A stretch of 64,000 nt of DNA from Faecalibacterium hattorii (GCF_003287455.1 NZ_PRLC01000012.1:41749-105748), one strand, 5' to 3'. Shown: positions 46,951 to 55,693, counted from the stretch's first letter. Made by a program: numbers and translations. Notes: generated by a model not told the origin, from the letters alone.

Positions 46951-48507
46951 TTAGTCCTCCTCAAAATGGCCGACGTTGGCAAAGCGCAGACGCTCGCCCT
47001 CGTAGCCTTCGATCTTGACGTTGTGCAGGTCGATTTCCTTGACGTTTTCGGCGTAGACGGCCAGCTTCTTGACGTGGGGGCGGTTGTCCGCCATGGCGGC
47101 CTGACCGGCCTCGGCGTTGGGGTCAAAGGTGATGGTGACGTTCTTCATGGAGACCCGCTCAATGGGCTGTTCGGGCAGACCGTCGAAGTAGCAGCCCGCG
47201 AACTGGGCGTCGGTGGCCACGATGTCCTCCATGGTCAAGCTGCCCAGCTTGGGGGTGTATTCGTCCACCGGCATGGCCTCGCGGCACTGGACATAGGGGC
47301 TGTGGCCGTCCGGGTCGCAGAAGTAGAACATGTTGATGACGAAGGGGGCCTTGACGCCCCGCATCTCCACGTTGCGGAACACCAGCCCGTCGATGACGGC
47401 GGTGTTGCCGCGGCCCCGGCGGGTCTTGACCCGCAGACCGCGGTCGGTGTGGTCCATGAGGCACTGGGTGACCACCATATCCTTGACGCCGCCGCTCATC
47501 TCGCTGCCGATGACGATGCCGCCGTGGCCCTTGTCCAGCAGACAGTTGCGGATGACGGTGTGCTCGCAGCTCTTTTTCAGCTTCATGCCGAGGAAGACCT
47601 TGCTGGCCTTCATGGCGATGCAGTCGTCGCCGACGTGGATGTTCACGCCGATGATGCGGGTGTACTCACAGCTTTCGGGGTCGATGCCGTCGGTATTGGG
47701 GGCGTTGTAGGGGTTGTTGATGTTGAAGTTCAGCAGATCAAGGTGCTTGACAAAGATGGGGTGGATGGTCCACGAGTAGCTGTTCTGCACTGTGATGCCG
47801 TGGAGGCAGACGTTCTCGCTGTCCACCATGGCGACGGCGCGGGGCCGCCATGCGATCCGCTTGACCTTGGGGTTCACCCACCAGTCGCCGTTCTGGGCGT
47901 CGCAGTCAAGGGTGCCCTCGCCGGTGACCACGACGTCGTGCACCTGCGTGATGTTCAGCAGCCCTGCAAAGCTGCTCAGGGGGTTGCCCTCCCAGCCGGT
48001 GAGGTAGTATTCGTCCACCTCGTTCTCGCTGGGCAGAACGCCGGGCAGGATGGGGTAGTGGGTGCGGTCGTTGTCGCCCAGCAGCACCGCGCCCTTTTCG
48101 AGGTAGAGGGTGGTGCAGCTCTTCAGAAACAGGCTGGACGTGCGGTAGCGGCCCGCGGGAACATAGACTGTGCCGCCCTTGGGGCAGGTGGAGAGGGCCG
48201 CCTGCAGTCTGCCGGTGTTGTCGGTCTCGCCGTCGGCCACGAGGCCGTAGCGGGAGGCATCCACGAAGAAGCTCTCGTCTTCGGTGCGGAAGGCAAGGGT
48301 CAGGGTCTCGCCCTCGGCCTCCACGGAGACGGTGTAGTCGGTGGCGGGGGCGAGGGAGAAGAGGGAGAACACGTTGGTGTTCTGCGCCTCATAGACGGCC
48401 TCGCCGTTCAGCAGCACCCGGAAGGGGTGGGCGGGGCGGAAGCACAGGCCGTTTTCCAGCTCGAAAACGGCGCTGCGGGTCATGGAGCGGATCAGGGACA
48501 GTTTCAT
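46951..48507 (-). CDS. GH28 family polygalacturonase (probable exo-type)
   Basis: A 518-residue GH28 enzyme that cleaves galacturonic acid linkages in pectin fragments. N-terminal beta-sandwich (residues about 1-85), then the parallel beta-helix beginning FFVDASRYGLVADGETDNTGRLQAAL. Catalytic motifs: NTDGIDPESC, GDDCIAMKAS (two Asp), GHGGIVIGSEMSGGV (His) and RGLRVKTRRGRGN (R-x-K). No signal peptide is present, so it likely acts on imported oligosaccharides. The ATG at 48507 follows AAGGAGG. The AraC gene is divergent. Confidence 0.94.
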   Translation of the reverse strand: MKLSLIRSMTRSAVFELENGLCFRPAHPFRVLLNGEAVYEAQNTNVFSLFSLAPATDYTVSVEAEGETLTLAFRTEDESFFVDASRYGLVADGETDNTGRLQAALSTCPKGGTVYVPAGRYRTSSLFLKSCTTLYLEKGAVLLGDNDRTHYPILPGVLPSENEVDEYYLTGWEGNPLSSFAGLLNITQVHDVVVTGEGTLDCDAQNGDWWVNPKVKRIAWRPRAVAMVDSENVCLHGITVQNSYSWTIHPIFVKHLDLLNFNINNPYNAPNTDGIDPESCEYTRIIGVNIHVGDDCIAMKASKVFLGMKLKKSCEHTVIRNCLLDKGHGGIVIGSEMSGGVKDMVVTQCLMDHTDRGLRVKTRRGRGNTAVIDGLVFRNVEMRGVKAPFVINMFYFCDPDGHSPYVQCREAMPVDEYTPKLGSLTMEDIVATDAQFAGCYFDGLPEQPIERVSMKNVTITFDPNAEAGQAAMADNRPHVKKLAVYAENVKEIDLHNVKIEGYEGERLRFANVGHFEED

Positions 48508-48535
48508 AAAATCAGAACCTCCTTGGGGTTTCGGC

Positions 48536-48564
48536 TTGCCCGCACGGGGCGGACGTGATACACT
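48536..48564 (+). promoter_or_regulatory. Predicted promoter of the AraC gene
   Basis: TTGCCC, 17-base spacer, TACACT in the 87-base gap between the divergent GH28 and AraC genes. Confidence 0.5.
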
Positions 48565-48594
48565 GAAGAAAATGCGAAAAGCGGGGAAGTACCA

Positions 48595-49407
48595 ATGAAG
48601 GCGGAACGCGAAAAACTGAACGCAAAGACCGTGGCGGCCCAGCTGCGGCTGACCAACGGCGAATACCAGCTGCAGGAAGGGGAGGATATCTGCCGCATCC
48701 TGCTGGTGTCCGCCAGCAGCTGCACTCTCCAGCGGGGGGAGGAAGCGGTGCTGGTCAACCCCGGCTGCGTGCTGCTGCTGGGGCCGGGGGGCGGCGTGCT
48801 GCGCCAGACGGGCCATCTGCCCCCGGAGCTGACGGGCTGCCGGTTCCCGGCGGCGGTGCTGCCGGAGCTGAAGGGCGTGATGCAGCGGGATTTCGGCCCA
48901 CTGTTCGAGCCGGGCAGCCAGATGGTGCTGTACGGGCCGGTGCAGTGGTCCAGCCGTCTGCGCACCCTGCTGAACCTGATGCGGAGCGCGGCGGGCGAGC
49001 CGGACAGCCCCGGCATGATCTACCTGTCGCTGCTGCTGCACTATGTGGAGCAGGAGTGCAAGGCCGAGCGCTCCTCGGCCCGGCCACGGAACGAGACGGT
49101 GGAACAGATCTGCGCCTACCTCGCCGCGAACTATCCGCAGAAGTTCTCCCTTACCGATGTGGCGGCGCGGTTCTACCTCTCGCCCTACTACCTGAGCCGG
49201 TTGTTCCGGCGGGTCACGGGCCAGTCCATCGTGGATTACATCAATGGCCGCCGCATCGAGGCGGCGCAGCACCTGCTGGAGACCACCGACCTGAACATCA
49301 GCGCCGTGGCCGAGCAGACGGGCTTTGCCTCCGCCGCCCACTTCCGCCGCGTCTTCCGCGAGACGATGGGCGTGGGGCCATTGCAGTACCGCAAGAGCAA
49401 CCGCTGA
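48595..49407 (+). CDS. AraC family transcriptional regulator
   Basis: A 270-residue regulator: an N-terminal cupin-like sensor (residues about 20-130) and a C-terminal pair of helix-turn-helices (FSLTDVAARFYLSPYYLSRLFRRVTGQSIVDYINGRRIEAAQHLLETTDLNISAVAEQTGFASAAHFRRVFRETMGVGPLQYRKSN). It is divergent from GH28-GH105, the likely target operon, and a sugar transporter lies on its other side. The inducer is probably a pectin-derived sugar, by context only. Confidence 0.93.
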   Translation: MKAEREKLNAKTVAAQLRLTNGEYQLQEGEDICRILLVSASSCTLQRGEEAVLVNPGCVLLLGPGGGVLRQTGHLPPELTGCRFPAAVLPELKGVMQRDFGPLFEPGSQMVLYGPVQWSSRLRTLLNLMRSAAGEPDSPGMIYLSLLLHYVEQECKAERSSARPRNETVEQICAYLAANYPQKFSLTDVAARFYLSPYYLSRLFRRVTGQSIVDYINGRRIEAAQHLLETTDLNISAVAEQTGFASAAHFRRVFRETMGVGPLQYRKSNR

Positions 49408-49411
49408 AAAG

Positions 49412-49447
49412 AAACGCCCCCTGTGCCGTGTGCACAGGGGGCGTTTT
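49412..49447. terminator. Bidirectional terminator between AraC and the sugar ABC operon
   Basis: Perfect 14-bp stem AAACGCCCCCTGTG / CACAGGGGGCGTTT with T-runs on both sides. Confidence 0.88.
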
Positions 49448-49483
49448 GCGTTACGTCAGAAAGTTCCGCAGGAAGAGGAGCGC

Positions 49484-50341
49484 TTAGCCCTTGACAGCAC
49501 CGGCGGAGATGCCCTCGACGAACTGATCCTGTGCACAGAAGAAGACGATCAGCTGCGGCAGGATGGAGATCAGGGACAGAGCCAGAATGCGGTTCCATGC
49601 AAAACCGGTATCACCGTCCATAGACAGCTTGACGAACAGGGACATCGGGTACTTTGCGGGGGTCTGCACATAAAGCAGCGGGCCCATGAAGTCGTTGCAG
49701 CTCCACATGAACTGGAACAGTGCGCAGGACACCAGAGCGGGCATCAGCATGGGGACGATGACCTTGTACAGGGTCTGGAAGGAGTTGCAGCCGTCGATGG
49801 CGGCAGCCTCGTCCAGATCACGGGGGACGTTGCGCATGAACTGCACCAACTGGTAGACGAAGTAGGTCTCAGTTGCAAATGCACAGTGGACCCAGATGGC
49901 CAGATAGAACGGGCTGTTGACCCAGCCGAACTTGGTGTACAGCAGGAACTGAGGAACGTTCAGAACGACCTGCGGCAGGAACAGGGTGGCCAGCATGATG
50001 CTGAACAGGATCTTCCGGCCGGGGAAGTCGAAACGGCCGAAGCCGTAGGCTGCGATGCAGGAGGAGACCACCGTGCAGATGACCTTGGGCAGAACGTAAG
50101 AGTAGGTGTTCAGCATGGCCTGCAGGATGTTGATGGAACCGCCGAAGTTGTTCAGCGCGTTCCTATAACCCTCCAGCGTGGGGTTCTTGATCCACAGGCC
50201 GATGCCTGCAAAGATCTCGCTGTTGTCCTTAAAGGTGGCGCTGACCATCCACAGCAGGGGATAGATCATGATGAGGCCGACCAAAATCAGGACGAAGTAC
50301 TTGAAAAACGTCGCGATGGCGTTGGATGCTTTCATTCCCAT
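49484..50341 (-). CDS. Carbohydrate ABC transporter permease (MalG/CUT1 type)
   Basis: A 285-residue permease with six membrane helices. The binding-protein-dependent transport signature is RDLDEAAAIDGCNSFQTLYKVIVPMLMPAL (EAA loop). The C-terminal half has FNGPLLY-like segment NDFMGPLLYVQTPAKYPMSLFVKLS, typical of MalG-like subunits. It follows the MalF-type gene by 11 bases. No ATPase gene is in the locus; CUT1 systems often share a general MsiK-like ATPase encoded elsewhere. Confidence 0.93.
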   Translation of the reverse strand: MGMKASNAIATFFKYFVLILVGLIMIYPLLWMVSATFKDNSEIFAGIGLWIKNPTLEGYRNALNNFGGSINILQAMLNTYSYVLPKVICTVVSSCIAAYGFGRFDFPGRKILFSIMLATLFLPQVVLNVPQFLLYTKFGWVNSPFYLAIWVHCAFATETYFVYQLVQFMRNVPRDLDEAAAIDGCNSFQTLYKVIVPMLMPALVSCALFQFMWSCNDFMGPLLYVQTPAKYPMSLFVKLSMDGDTGFAWNRILALSLISILPQLIVFFCAQDQFVEGISAGAVKG

Positions 50342-50352
50342 ACTGTCACACC

Positions 50353-51279
50353 TTACCTTTCATCCGAGTAGTAGACCCACTTCTTCTGGCTGGTGAAGGC
50401 GATGATCGTCAGGATGCAGACGATGACGAACATGATCCATGCCAGAGCGGAAGCCATGCCCATCTGGTTGGACTTGAAGGCGTAGTTGTAAACCAGAATG
50501 GAAATGAGGGTGGTGGAGTTGCGCGGGCCGCCGTTGGTGATGATGAAGGGGCCGTTGAACTCTTGGAATGCTTGGCAGATCTGGGTGACCAGATTGTAGA
50601 AGATGATGGGGGTGATCATGGGAACGGTGATGGAGAAGAACTGCTTCCACTTGCCAGCGCCGTCGATGGTGGCTGCTTCGTACAGGTCTGCGGGCACGCC
50701 CTTCAGAGCAGCGAGGAACAGGACCATGGCGGAGCCGAACTGCCAAATGCGCAGGAAGCAGATGATCCACAGCGCATAGTTGGGGTCGCTCAGCCAAGAG
50801 GGGCCCTGTGCGTTGCCGAAGGTGACGGCGCGGATGATGGTGTTGACCAGACCGTCATCGCGGAAGACCGCCTTCCACAGAACGGCGATGGCAACGGAGC
50901 CGCCCAGAATGGACGGGATGTAGTAGACGGTACGGAACAGGTTCACGCATGCGATCTTGAAGTTCAGGATGTAGGCGATGAACAGAGCGAAGATCAGCTT
51001 CAGGGGCACGGTGACGAAGGCGTACTTGAAGGTGGTGATCAGCGCCTTGGTGATCTTGGCATCGGTGAAGGCTTCGATGTAGTTCATCACGCCGTACTCA
51101 TGGATGCCGTTGAAGAAGTTCATGTCGGTGAAACTGTAGTACAGCGACTGACCGAAGGGGATGGCCTTGAACACGACGAAGCCGATGATCCAAGGGATCA
51201 GGTAGAACAGGCCCTGCCACTTATCGAAGAACTTCTGGGCCGGGGTGCGCCCCAGAGAGGGGGCTTTGCTTTCTTTCAT
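50353..51279 (-). CDS. Carbohydrate ABC transporter permease (MalF/CUT1 type)
   Basis: A 308-residue permease with six membrane helices. EAA loop: VPADLYEAATIDGAGKWKQFFSITVPMITPIIF. It begins MKESKAPSLGRTPAQKFFDK; the ATG at 51279 follows AAAGGAGG, whereas the longer frame has no ribosome site. The C-terminus LIAFTSQKKWVYYSDER is usual. It lies after the binding-protein gene and an attenuator. Confidence 0.94.
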   Translation of the reverse strand: MKESKAPSLGRTPAQKFFDKWQGLFYLIPWIIGFVVFKAIPFGQSLYYSFTDMNFFNGIHEYGVMNYIEAFTDAKITKALITTFKYAFVTVPLKLIFALFIAYILNFKIACVNLFRTVYYIPSILGGSVAIAVLWKAVFRDDGLVNTIIRAVTFGNAQGPSWLSDPNYALWIICFLRIWQFGSAMVLFLAALKGVPADLYEAATIDGAGKWKQFFSITVPMITPIIFYNLVTQICQAFQEFNGPFIITNGGPRNSTTLISILVYNYAFKSNQMGMASALAWIMFVIVCILTIIAFTSQKKWVYYSDER

Positions 51280-51375
51280 CCGGGAATCCTCCTTTTTGTG
51301 GGAATTCATGTGTGACAAATTCCGCGCGTCACACATTGGAAACAGATTTGTCAGAGAATTGTTACAAGCTCCTGA

Positions 51376-51417
51376 CAAAAAAGGGGCATCGGGCCTACGG
51401 GCGGTCGATGCCCCTTG
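51376..51417 (-). terminator. Attenuator between the sugar-binding protein and permease genes
   Basis: Stem AAGGGGCATCG / CGATGCCCCTT with a T-run on the minus strand, directly after the binding-protein gene. Confidence 0.8.
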
Positions 51418-51452
51418 TATGTACCTAAAAAATCAGGTCAGGAGTGCAGAGA

Positions 51453-52829
51453 TCACACGTTGTAACCCACAGCGGACATGCCATCCAGCAGGGTGTCAAC
51501 GACATCTGCGCCGGAAGCGTTGTCGTAATCGACGGTATCGAAGACTTCCTGATACACGCCGGTGCCGGTAGCCTTCAGATCGGAAGACTCGAACAGGGGA
51601 TCCAGCTGGCAGGAAACAAAGCTCATGACCTTGTCGTTTGCCTCGGCGACCAGATCGTTGATCTTACCGGCAGCCTGAGCGGTAGCCAGACCAGCCTTGG
51701 AAGCGGGGACACCGCACTCGGAGCCCATGATGGCAGCGCCGTCACCGTTCCACAGGTACTCGATCAGGGTAGCAGCCTCAGCGGGGTTCTTGCAGGTCTT
51801 GGTGATGGCCATGCCCATGGAGACCTTGGAGAAGCCGCCGTTGTAATCGCCGAACTTGATCTCCTCACCAACGGTGAAGCCAGCCTTGTTGTCTTCGTCC
51901 AGAGCGTCCTGATACTTGGAAGCAGCGGAATCCCACTCGAAGATGCCGGCAATCTTGCCGGTGATCCACTCGTTGGACTGGTGGGTAGCACCGTCACCGT
52001 TTGCACCGTAGTAGGTGGGCAGCGGCATGATGACGTGGCCATCGACGAGGCTCTTGATGAAGTCGATGCCCTCGGCGATCTCATCAGCGGTGTAGTTCAG
52101 GGTAGAGGTGGTGGGATCTGCCCAGTCCTTGCCGTACTTGGACTCGAGGTAGAACACCATCAGGATCATACGGTCGTATGCGCCGAGGTGCAGGGGATAG
52201 TAATCATCGCCCAGCTTCTCTTTGAAGGTCTTACCGGCATTCATCAAGTCGTCCAGAGTCTTGGGAACCTCGGTGATGCCGGCCTTGTTAAAGGTGGTCA
52301 TGTTCCAGTAGAAGATACGGCCGGTCATGGAGATGGGCACGCACTGCTGTGCATTTGCCACATTGCAGGCACCCAGCTTGGCGTCGTCCCACTGGGTCAG
52401 ATCAAGGTAATCGGTGACGCTGTTCAGATCAATAAAGGTCTGGCCGTTGCCGGAGTAGTTGTACAGCCAGTTCCAGTTGATCTGGCAGACATCCTCAGCC
52501 ACGCCGCCTGCAAACTTGGTGGACATGGTGTCCTCCCAGCCGGACCATGCAGCGAAGGTGGGGTTGACGGTGATGTTGCTGTGCTCAGCAGAGAAAGCCT
52601 TGATGGCGTCCTGATAAGCGTTGTGACGGGACTCACCGCCCCACCAGCTCATCGTCAGGGTGACAGGATCCGTGCTCAGACCGGCAACGGACTCAGCAGC
52701 TGCTGCGGAAGAAGCAGTAGAAGAAGCTGCGGTGGAGTTGGAGCTGCCGCCGCATGCGGCCAGCAGACCGGCAGCGCCCACAGCGCCGGTGACCTTCAGG
52801 AAATCACGACGAGAAATTGCCTTGCTCAT
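51453..52829 (-). CDS. Carbohydrate ABC transporter substrate-binding lipoprotein
   Basis: A 458-residue family 1 extracellular solute-binding protein. N-terminus MSKAISRRDFLKVTGAVGAA carries an exact Tat motif (SRRDFLK) followed by lipobox LLAAC and a Ser-rich linker. The mature part begins PVTLTMSWWGGESRHNAYQDAI. Aromatic stretches (WSGWEDTM, NWNWLYNYSGNG) suit sugar stacking. The ATG at 52829 follows AGGAGG. Operon with two CUT1 permeases, near pectin enzymes, suggests uptake of uronic or rhamnogalacturonan oligosaccharides. Confidence 0.93.
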   Translation of the reverse strand: MSKAISRRDFLKVTGAVGAAGLLAACGGSSNSTAASSTASSAAAAESVAGLSTDPVTLTMSWWGGESRHNAYQDAIKAFSAEHSNITVNPTFAAWSGWEDTMSTKFAGGVAEDVCQINWNWLYNYSGNGQTFIDLNSVTDYLDLTQWDDAKLGACNVANAQQCVPISMTGRIFYWNMTTFNKAGITEVPKTLDDLMNAGKTFKEKLGDDYYPLHLGAYDRMILMVFYLESKYGKDWADPTTSTLNYTADEIAEGIDFIKSLVDGHVIMPLPTYYGANGDGATHQSNEWITGKIAGIFEWDSAASKYQDALDEDNKAGFTVGEEIKFGDYNGGFSKVSMGMAITKTCKNPAEAATLIEYLWNGDGAAIMGSECGVPASKAGLATAQAAGKINDLVAEANDKVMSFVSCQLDPLFESSDLKATGTGVYQEVFDTVDYDNASGADVVDTLLDGMSAVGYNV

Positions 52830-52886
52830 TTTTGTTCTCCTCCTAATACAGAAAACATTGTTCACGGCCTTATCTGCAAAAGGCTC

Positions 52887-52898
52887 GTTGTATACAAT
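52887..52898. promoter_or_regulatory. Candidate sugar-operon operator, GTTG-N4-CAAT
   Basis: GTTGTATACAAT 58 bases before the binding-protein start; contains the perfect palindrome TTGTATACAA. Confidence 0.45.
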
Positions 52899-53142
52899 TA
52901 TGATAACAAAAGAAACTGGAAAAAGAAAGATGTAAATTGAAGAGAAGCTCTCAAAAAACGAACAAATATTGCTCTCATAAAATTCGCTGATTTGACGTCA
53001 TTGCCGAAATGAATAAACTTGAGCGAAAAAACTGTGCAACATGTATACTTCGACAGATTGCATAGAAAATGGGGAAGAGAGTCGGGAAAACCCCCTAAAA
53101 ATGCAATATTTTTGTAATCTTTTCAGAAAAATGCGTGGTTGT

Positions 53143-53154
53143 GTTGTGTACAAC
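53143..53154. promoter_or_regulatory. Candidate sugar-operon operator, GTTG-N4-CAAC
   Basis: GTTGTGTACAAC, same half-sites as 52887 and 53222; flanking T and A extend the palindrome to TGTTG/CAACA. Confidence 0.45.
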
Positions 53155-53188
53155 ATGTGGAAAAGTTTACGACACGCGCGAAACGCAA

Positions 53189-53243
53189 ACTGATATATCA
53201 ATAGCGCAAAAAACGCGCGAAGTTGGATACAACTGATATATCA
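53189..53243. repeat. Two direct repeats ACTGATATATCA
   Basis: Copies at 53189-53200 and 53232-53243, 43 bases apart (about four helical turns). Each contains the 10-base palindrome TGATATATCA. The second overlaps the GTTGGATACAAC site at 53222-53233. Confidence 0.6.
53222..53233. promoter_or_regulatory. Candidate sugar-operon operator, GTTG-N4-CAAC
   Basis: GTTGGATACAAC, third copy of the motif. Confidence 0.4.
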
Positions 53244-53261
53244 CCTTGCGGAAAGGACATG

Positions 53262-53296
53262 AAAAAGAGCGTTTCCCACGCAAAAGGGAAACGCTC
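53262..53296 (-). terminator. Terminator of tdk
   Basis: Stem GAGCGTTTCCC / GGGAAACGCTC followed on the minus strand by TTTTT, 50 bases after the tdk stop. Confidence 0.85.
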
Positions 53297-53346
53297 CAAA
53301 ACGAATAGAATTTTCATGAAAAGGCCAAACAAGAACGCCAGACCGC

Positions 53347-53952
53347 TTACTTTGCGGCGCGGCGGGCGTAGAAGGCGCGCCGCTCCCGGAAGTAGCACTG
53401 GGGGCACATGCTGACGTACTGGACGTCGTTTTCCAGATCAATGGCGACCTGTTCGCCCTCAAACACGAACTGGCCGTTGACCTTGCGGCAGTTGCAGGTG
53501 GCCTTGCGGCCGCAGGTGCAGATGGTCTTCATCTCCTCGATGGTGTGGGCCAGCTCCAGCAGCCGGGTGGAACCGGGGAAGCCTTTGAGGGAAAAATCCG
53601 ACCGCAGACCGTAGCAAATGACCGGGATGTTCAGATCCACCGTCACCATGAAGAGCTGCTCGGCCTGTTTGGGGGTGAAGAACTGGCTCTCGTCGCAGAG
53701 AACACAGGCCAGCTTCTGCTGGCGGCTGGCCGTGCGGACCGCCTCGAAGACGTCTACCTCCGGCGGAACCAGCAGGTCGGCCTTGCGCCGCACGCCGAGG
53801 CGGCTCACCAGCTCGTCGCCGCCCTTGGTGTCCACCTGCGGTTTCAGGATCAGCACCTGCATCCCCTGCTCTTCGTAGTTGTGCGCCACCTGCATCAGGG
53901 CGGTGCTCTTGCCGCTGTTCATTGCGCCGTAACGGAAATATAGCTTTGCCAT
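53347..53952 (-). CDS. tdk: Thymidine kinase (type II)
   Basis: Phosphorylates thymidine to dTMP in the salvage route. P-loop GAMNSGKS at residues 9-16, Walker B-like CDESQFFTPKQAEQL, the lasso region and the structural zinc site CTCGRKATCNC plus CPQCYF. The 201 residues fit type II kinases. GGAGAC precedes the ATG. It ends with its own terminator; upstream lies a dispersed repeat. Confidence 0.96.
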   Translation of the reverse strand: MAKLYFRYGAMNSGKSTALMQVAHNYEEQGMQVLILKPQVDTKGGDELVSRLGVRRKADLLVPPEVDVFEAVRTASRQQKLACVLCDESQFFTPKQAEQLFMVTVDLNIPVICYGLRSDFSLKGFPGSTRLLELAHTIEEMKTICTCGRKATCNCRKVNGQFVFEGEQVAIDLENDVQYVSMCPQCYFRERRAFYARRAAK

Positions 53953-53971
53953 GAAGTCTCCTTATAAAGAG

Positions 53972-54092
53972 GCTGCTGCAAAACTCCCCCAGTCACGGCA
54001 CCTGCCGTGACAGCCTCCTCGGAGAGAGGGCCTTGCCTCCCTCCTAGAGGGAGGTGGCATCGCGTAAGCGATGACGGAAGGAGTGTTTGCAA
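53972..54092. repeat. Dispersed palindromic repeat (MITE-like), copy 3
   Basis: Between tdk and rex. Terminal repeats AAACTCCCCCAGTCA and TGACGGAAGGAGTGTTT are imperfectly inverted. Its reverse complement matches 34007-34112 including the internal CCACCTCCCTCTAGGAGGGA hairpin, so the copies lie in opposite orientation. Confidence 0.75.
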
Positions 54093-54121
54093 CAGCCGAT
54101 CGTTCCTATTACAGTATAGAC

Positions 54122-54763
54122 TCAATCCTGATTGCGCAGTCGATAGCCGAGGCTCATCAGGCTGTCGCCGAGGTGGACGTTCTCGACCACGACTTCGGGG
54201 TAGGGCACCGAGAGGTCATAGTGGGAGAAATTCCAGAAGCCCTTGATGCCCATGCCGACCAGACGGCCGCTCAGCTCCTCGGCTCCGCTGCGGGGCACGC
54301 AGAGAACGGCTACTTCCGGCTTGTGCTCGGCGCAGAAGTCTTCCAACTGGTCCACATGCAGGATCTGGATGCCATTGATCTCCTTGCCCACCTCTTCGGG
54401 GGAGTTGTCGAAGGCAGCGATCAGCTTGTAGCCGTTGGTGTCGGTGGTGATGAAGCGGCTGACCGCTTTGCCCAAGCGGCCGCAGCCGATGAGGATGGTG
54501 GGCAGTAGGTCCCCGTTGCCGAACAGCAGGTGCTCCAAGATGTTGAGCAGGTTTTCGACCGAGTAGCCGATGCCCTGTCGGCCATTCACGTCGCCGAGGC
54601 AGTTGAAATCCTGCCGCACCTGCGAGGCCGTGGTGCCCATCTGGGCGGCCAGCTCACGGGACGAAATGCTGGTGATGCCGTCGGTCTTCAGCGTGCGCAG
54701 ATAGCGGTAATACTTGGGCAGACGCTTGATCACCGGAAGAGATGCTTTACCGGGAGTGTTCAT
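54122..54763 (-). CDS. rex: Redox-sensing transcriptional repressor Rex
   Basis: Senses the NADH/NAD+ ratio and represses fermentative and respiratory genes. The N-terminal winged helix (VIKRLPKYYRYLRTLKTDGITSISSRELAAQMGTTASQVRQDFNCLGDVNGRQGIGY) is followed by a Rossmann domain (LIGCGRLGKAVSRFI, residues about 90-105) and the C-terminal swapped helix (NFSHYDLSVPYPEVVVENVHLGDSLMSLGYRL). The 213-residue length is normal. AGGAG precedes the ATG. No Rex operator is obvious in the window. Confidence 0.96.
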   Translation of the reverse strand: MNTPGKASLPVIKRLPKYYRYLRTLKTDGITSISSRELAAQMGTTASQVRQDFNCLGDVNGRQGIGYSVENLLNILEHLLFGNGDLLPTILIGCGRLGKAVSRFITTDTNGYKLIAAFDNSPEEVGKEINGIQILHVDQLEDFCAEHKPEVAVLCVPRSGAEELSGRLVGMGIKGFWNFSHYDLSVPYPEVVVENVHLGDSLMSLGYRLRNQD

Positions 54764-55009
54764 GGATGGGTTCTCCTTTCATCCTAAGGTGCCGGGTTCC
54801 CTGCGCCCATCGTGGCGCACCGGCAGATTCAAAGAGTTTTGCACAATAATGATACATCTTTGTCAATCTATTTCTTATCTAAAGTATACAGCGGATGCGC
54901 AGAATGTCAAATGGATTGGGACAATTTTTTGCAAACTTAAGAAATCTTAGCTGCCGCATAACCATCCGGCGGGCGGGGGACACTGAAAAAAAGAGATCCG
55001 GAGGAGCAT

Positions 55010-55693
55010 ATGGCAGACGAAAAAAACGCCCCCGTCGAAGAACGGCGGCTGGAAAAAGAGCAGATCGAAGACATGGGCAGCGTATACCGCACCAAAGGGG
55101 CCCACGCCATCCACTGCCTGACCGTCATCGGCCAGATCGAGGGCCACGTGGAAGCGCCGCAGGGCCAGAAGACCACCAAGTATGAGCATGTCATCCCGCA
55201 GCTGGTGGCGGTGCAGGAGGACCCGGCGGTGGAAGGGCTGCTGGTGCTCTTGAACACTGTGGGCGGCGATGTGGAAGCGGGGCTGGCCTTGGCTGAGCTC
55301 ATCGCCAGCATTTCGAAGCCCAGCGCCGCCGTGGTGCTGGGCGGCGGGCACTCCATCGGCATCCCGCTGGCCGTCAGCGCCCAGCGGAGCTTCATCGTGC
55401 CCACCGCCACCATGACCGTCCACCCGGTGCGGCATTCCGGCATGATCTTGGGTGTGCCCCAGACGATGCGCTGGTTCGAGCAGATGCAGGAGCGGATCAC
55501 CGGCTTCGTGGCGGCCCACAGCGGCATCTCCGCCGAGCGCTATACCGAGCTGATGCTCCGCACCGGCGAGCTGGTCATGGATGTGGGCACGGTGCTGGAT
55601 GGCCGCAAGGCCGTGCGTGAAAAGCTCATCGACAGCCTCGGCGGCATCTCGGATGCGCTGGGGTGGCTGTATCGGGAAATCGAAGGGAAATAA
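55010..55693 (+). CDS. ClpP-class serine protease, TepA-like
   Basis: A 227-residue protein of the ClpP/crotonase fold. The nucleophile is S115 in LGGGHSIGIPLA, with H138 in TMTVHPVRHSGM; LLNTVGGDVEAGLALAELIAS is the oxyanion-side motif. It resembles TepA (YmfB) of Bacillus, which sits next to spoIIIE there too. The order tepA-spoIIIE/ftsK is conserved here. Substrate and role are not settled. GGAGG precedes the ATG. Confidence 0.87.
   Translation: MADEKNAPVEERRLEKEQIEDMGSVYRTKGAHAIHCLTVIGQIEGHVEAPQGQKTTKYEHVIPQLVAVQEDPAVEGLLVLLNTVGGDVEAGLALAELIASISKPSAAVVLGGGHSIGIPLAVSAQRSFIVPTATMTVHPVRHSGMILGVPQTMRWFEQMQERITGFVAAHSGISAERYTELMLRTGELVMDVGTVLDGRKAVREKLIDSLGGISDALGWLYREIEGK

Larger units (their letters stand above)
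52830..53346. other. AT-rich regulatory region upstream of the sugar ABC operon, 517 bases
   Basis: Contains three GTTG-N4-CAA(C/T) palindromes, two TGATATATCA repeats and the tdk terminator. It is much richer in A and T than its surroundings. I see no convincing protein gene in it. Confidence 0.55.

Noticed and set aside
45682..48558. Plus-strand frame of 958 codons opposite GH105 and GH28
   Set aside because: Spans two real genes on the other strand, so it cannot be one gene.
52998..53201. 67-codon minus-strand ORF upstream of the sugar-binding protein
   Set aside because: Lies in an AT-rich regulatory region full of palindromes, without ribosome site.
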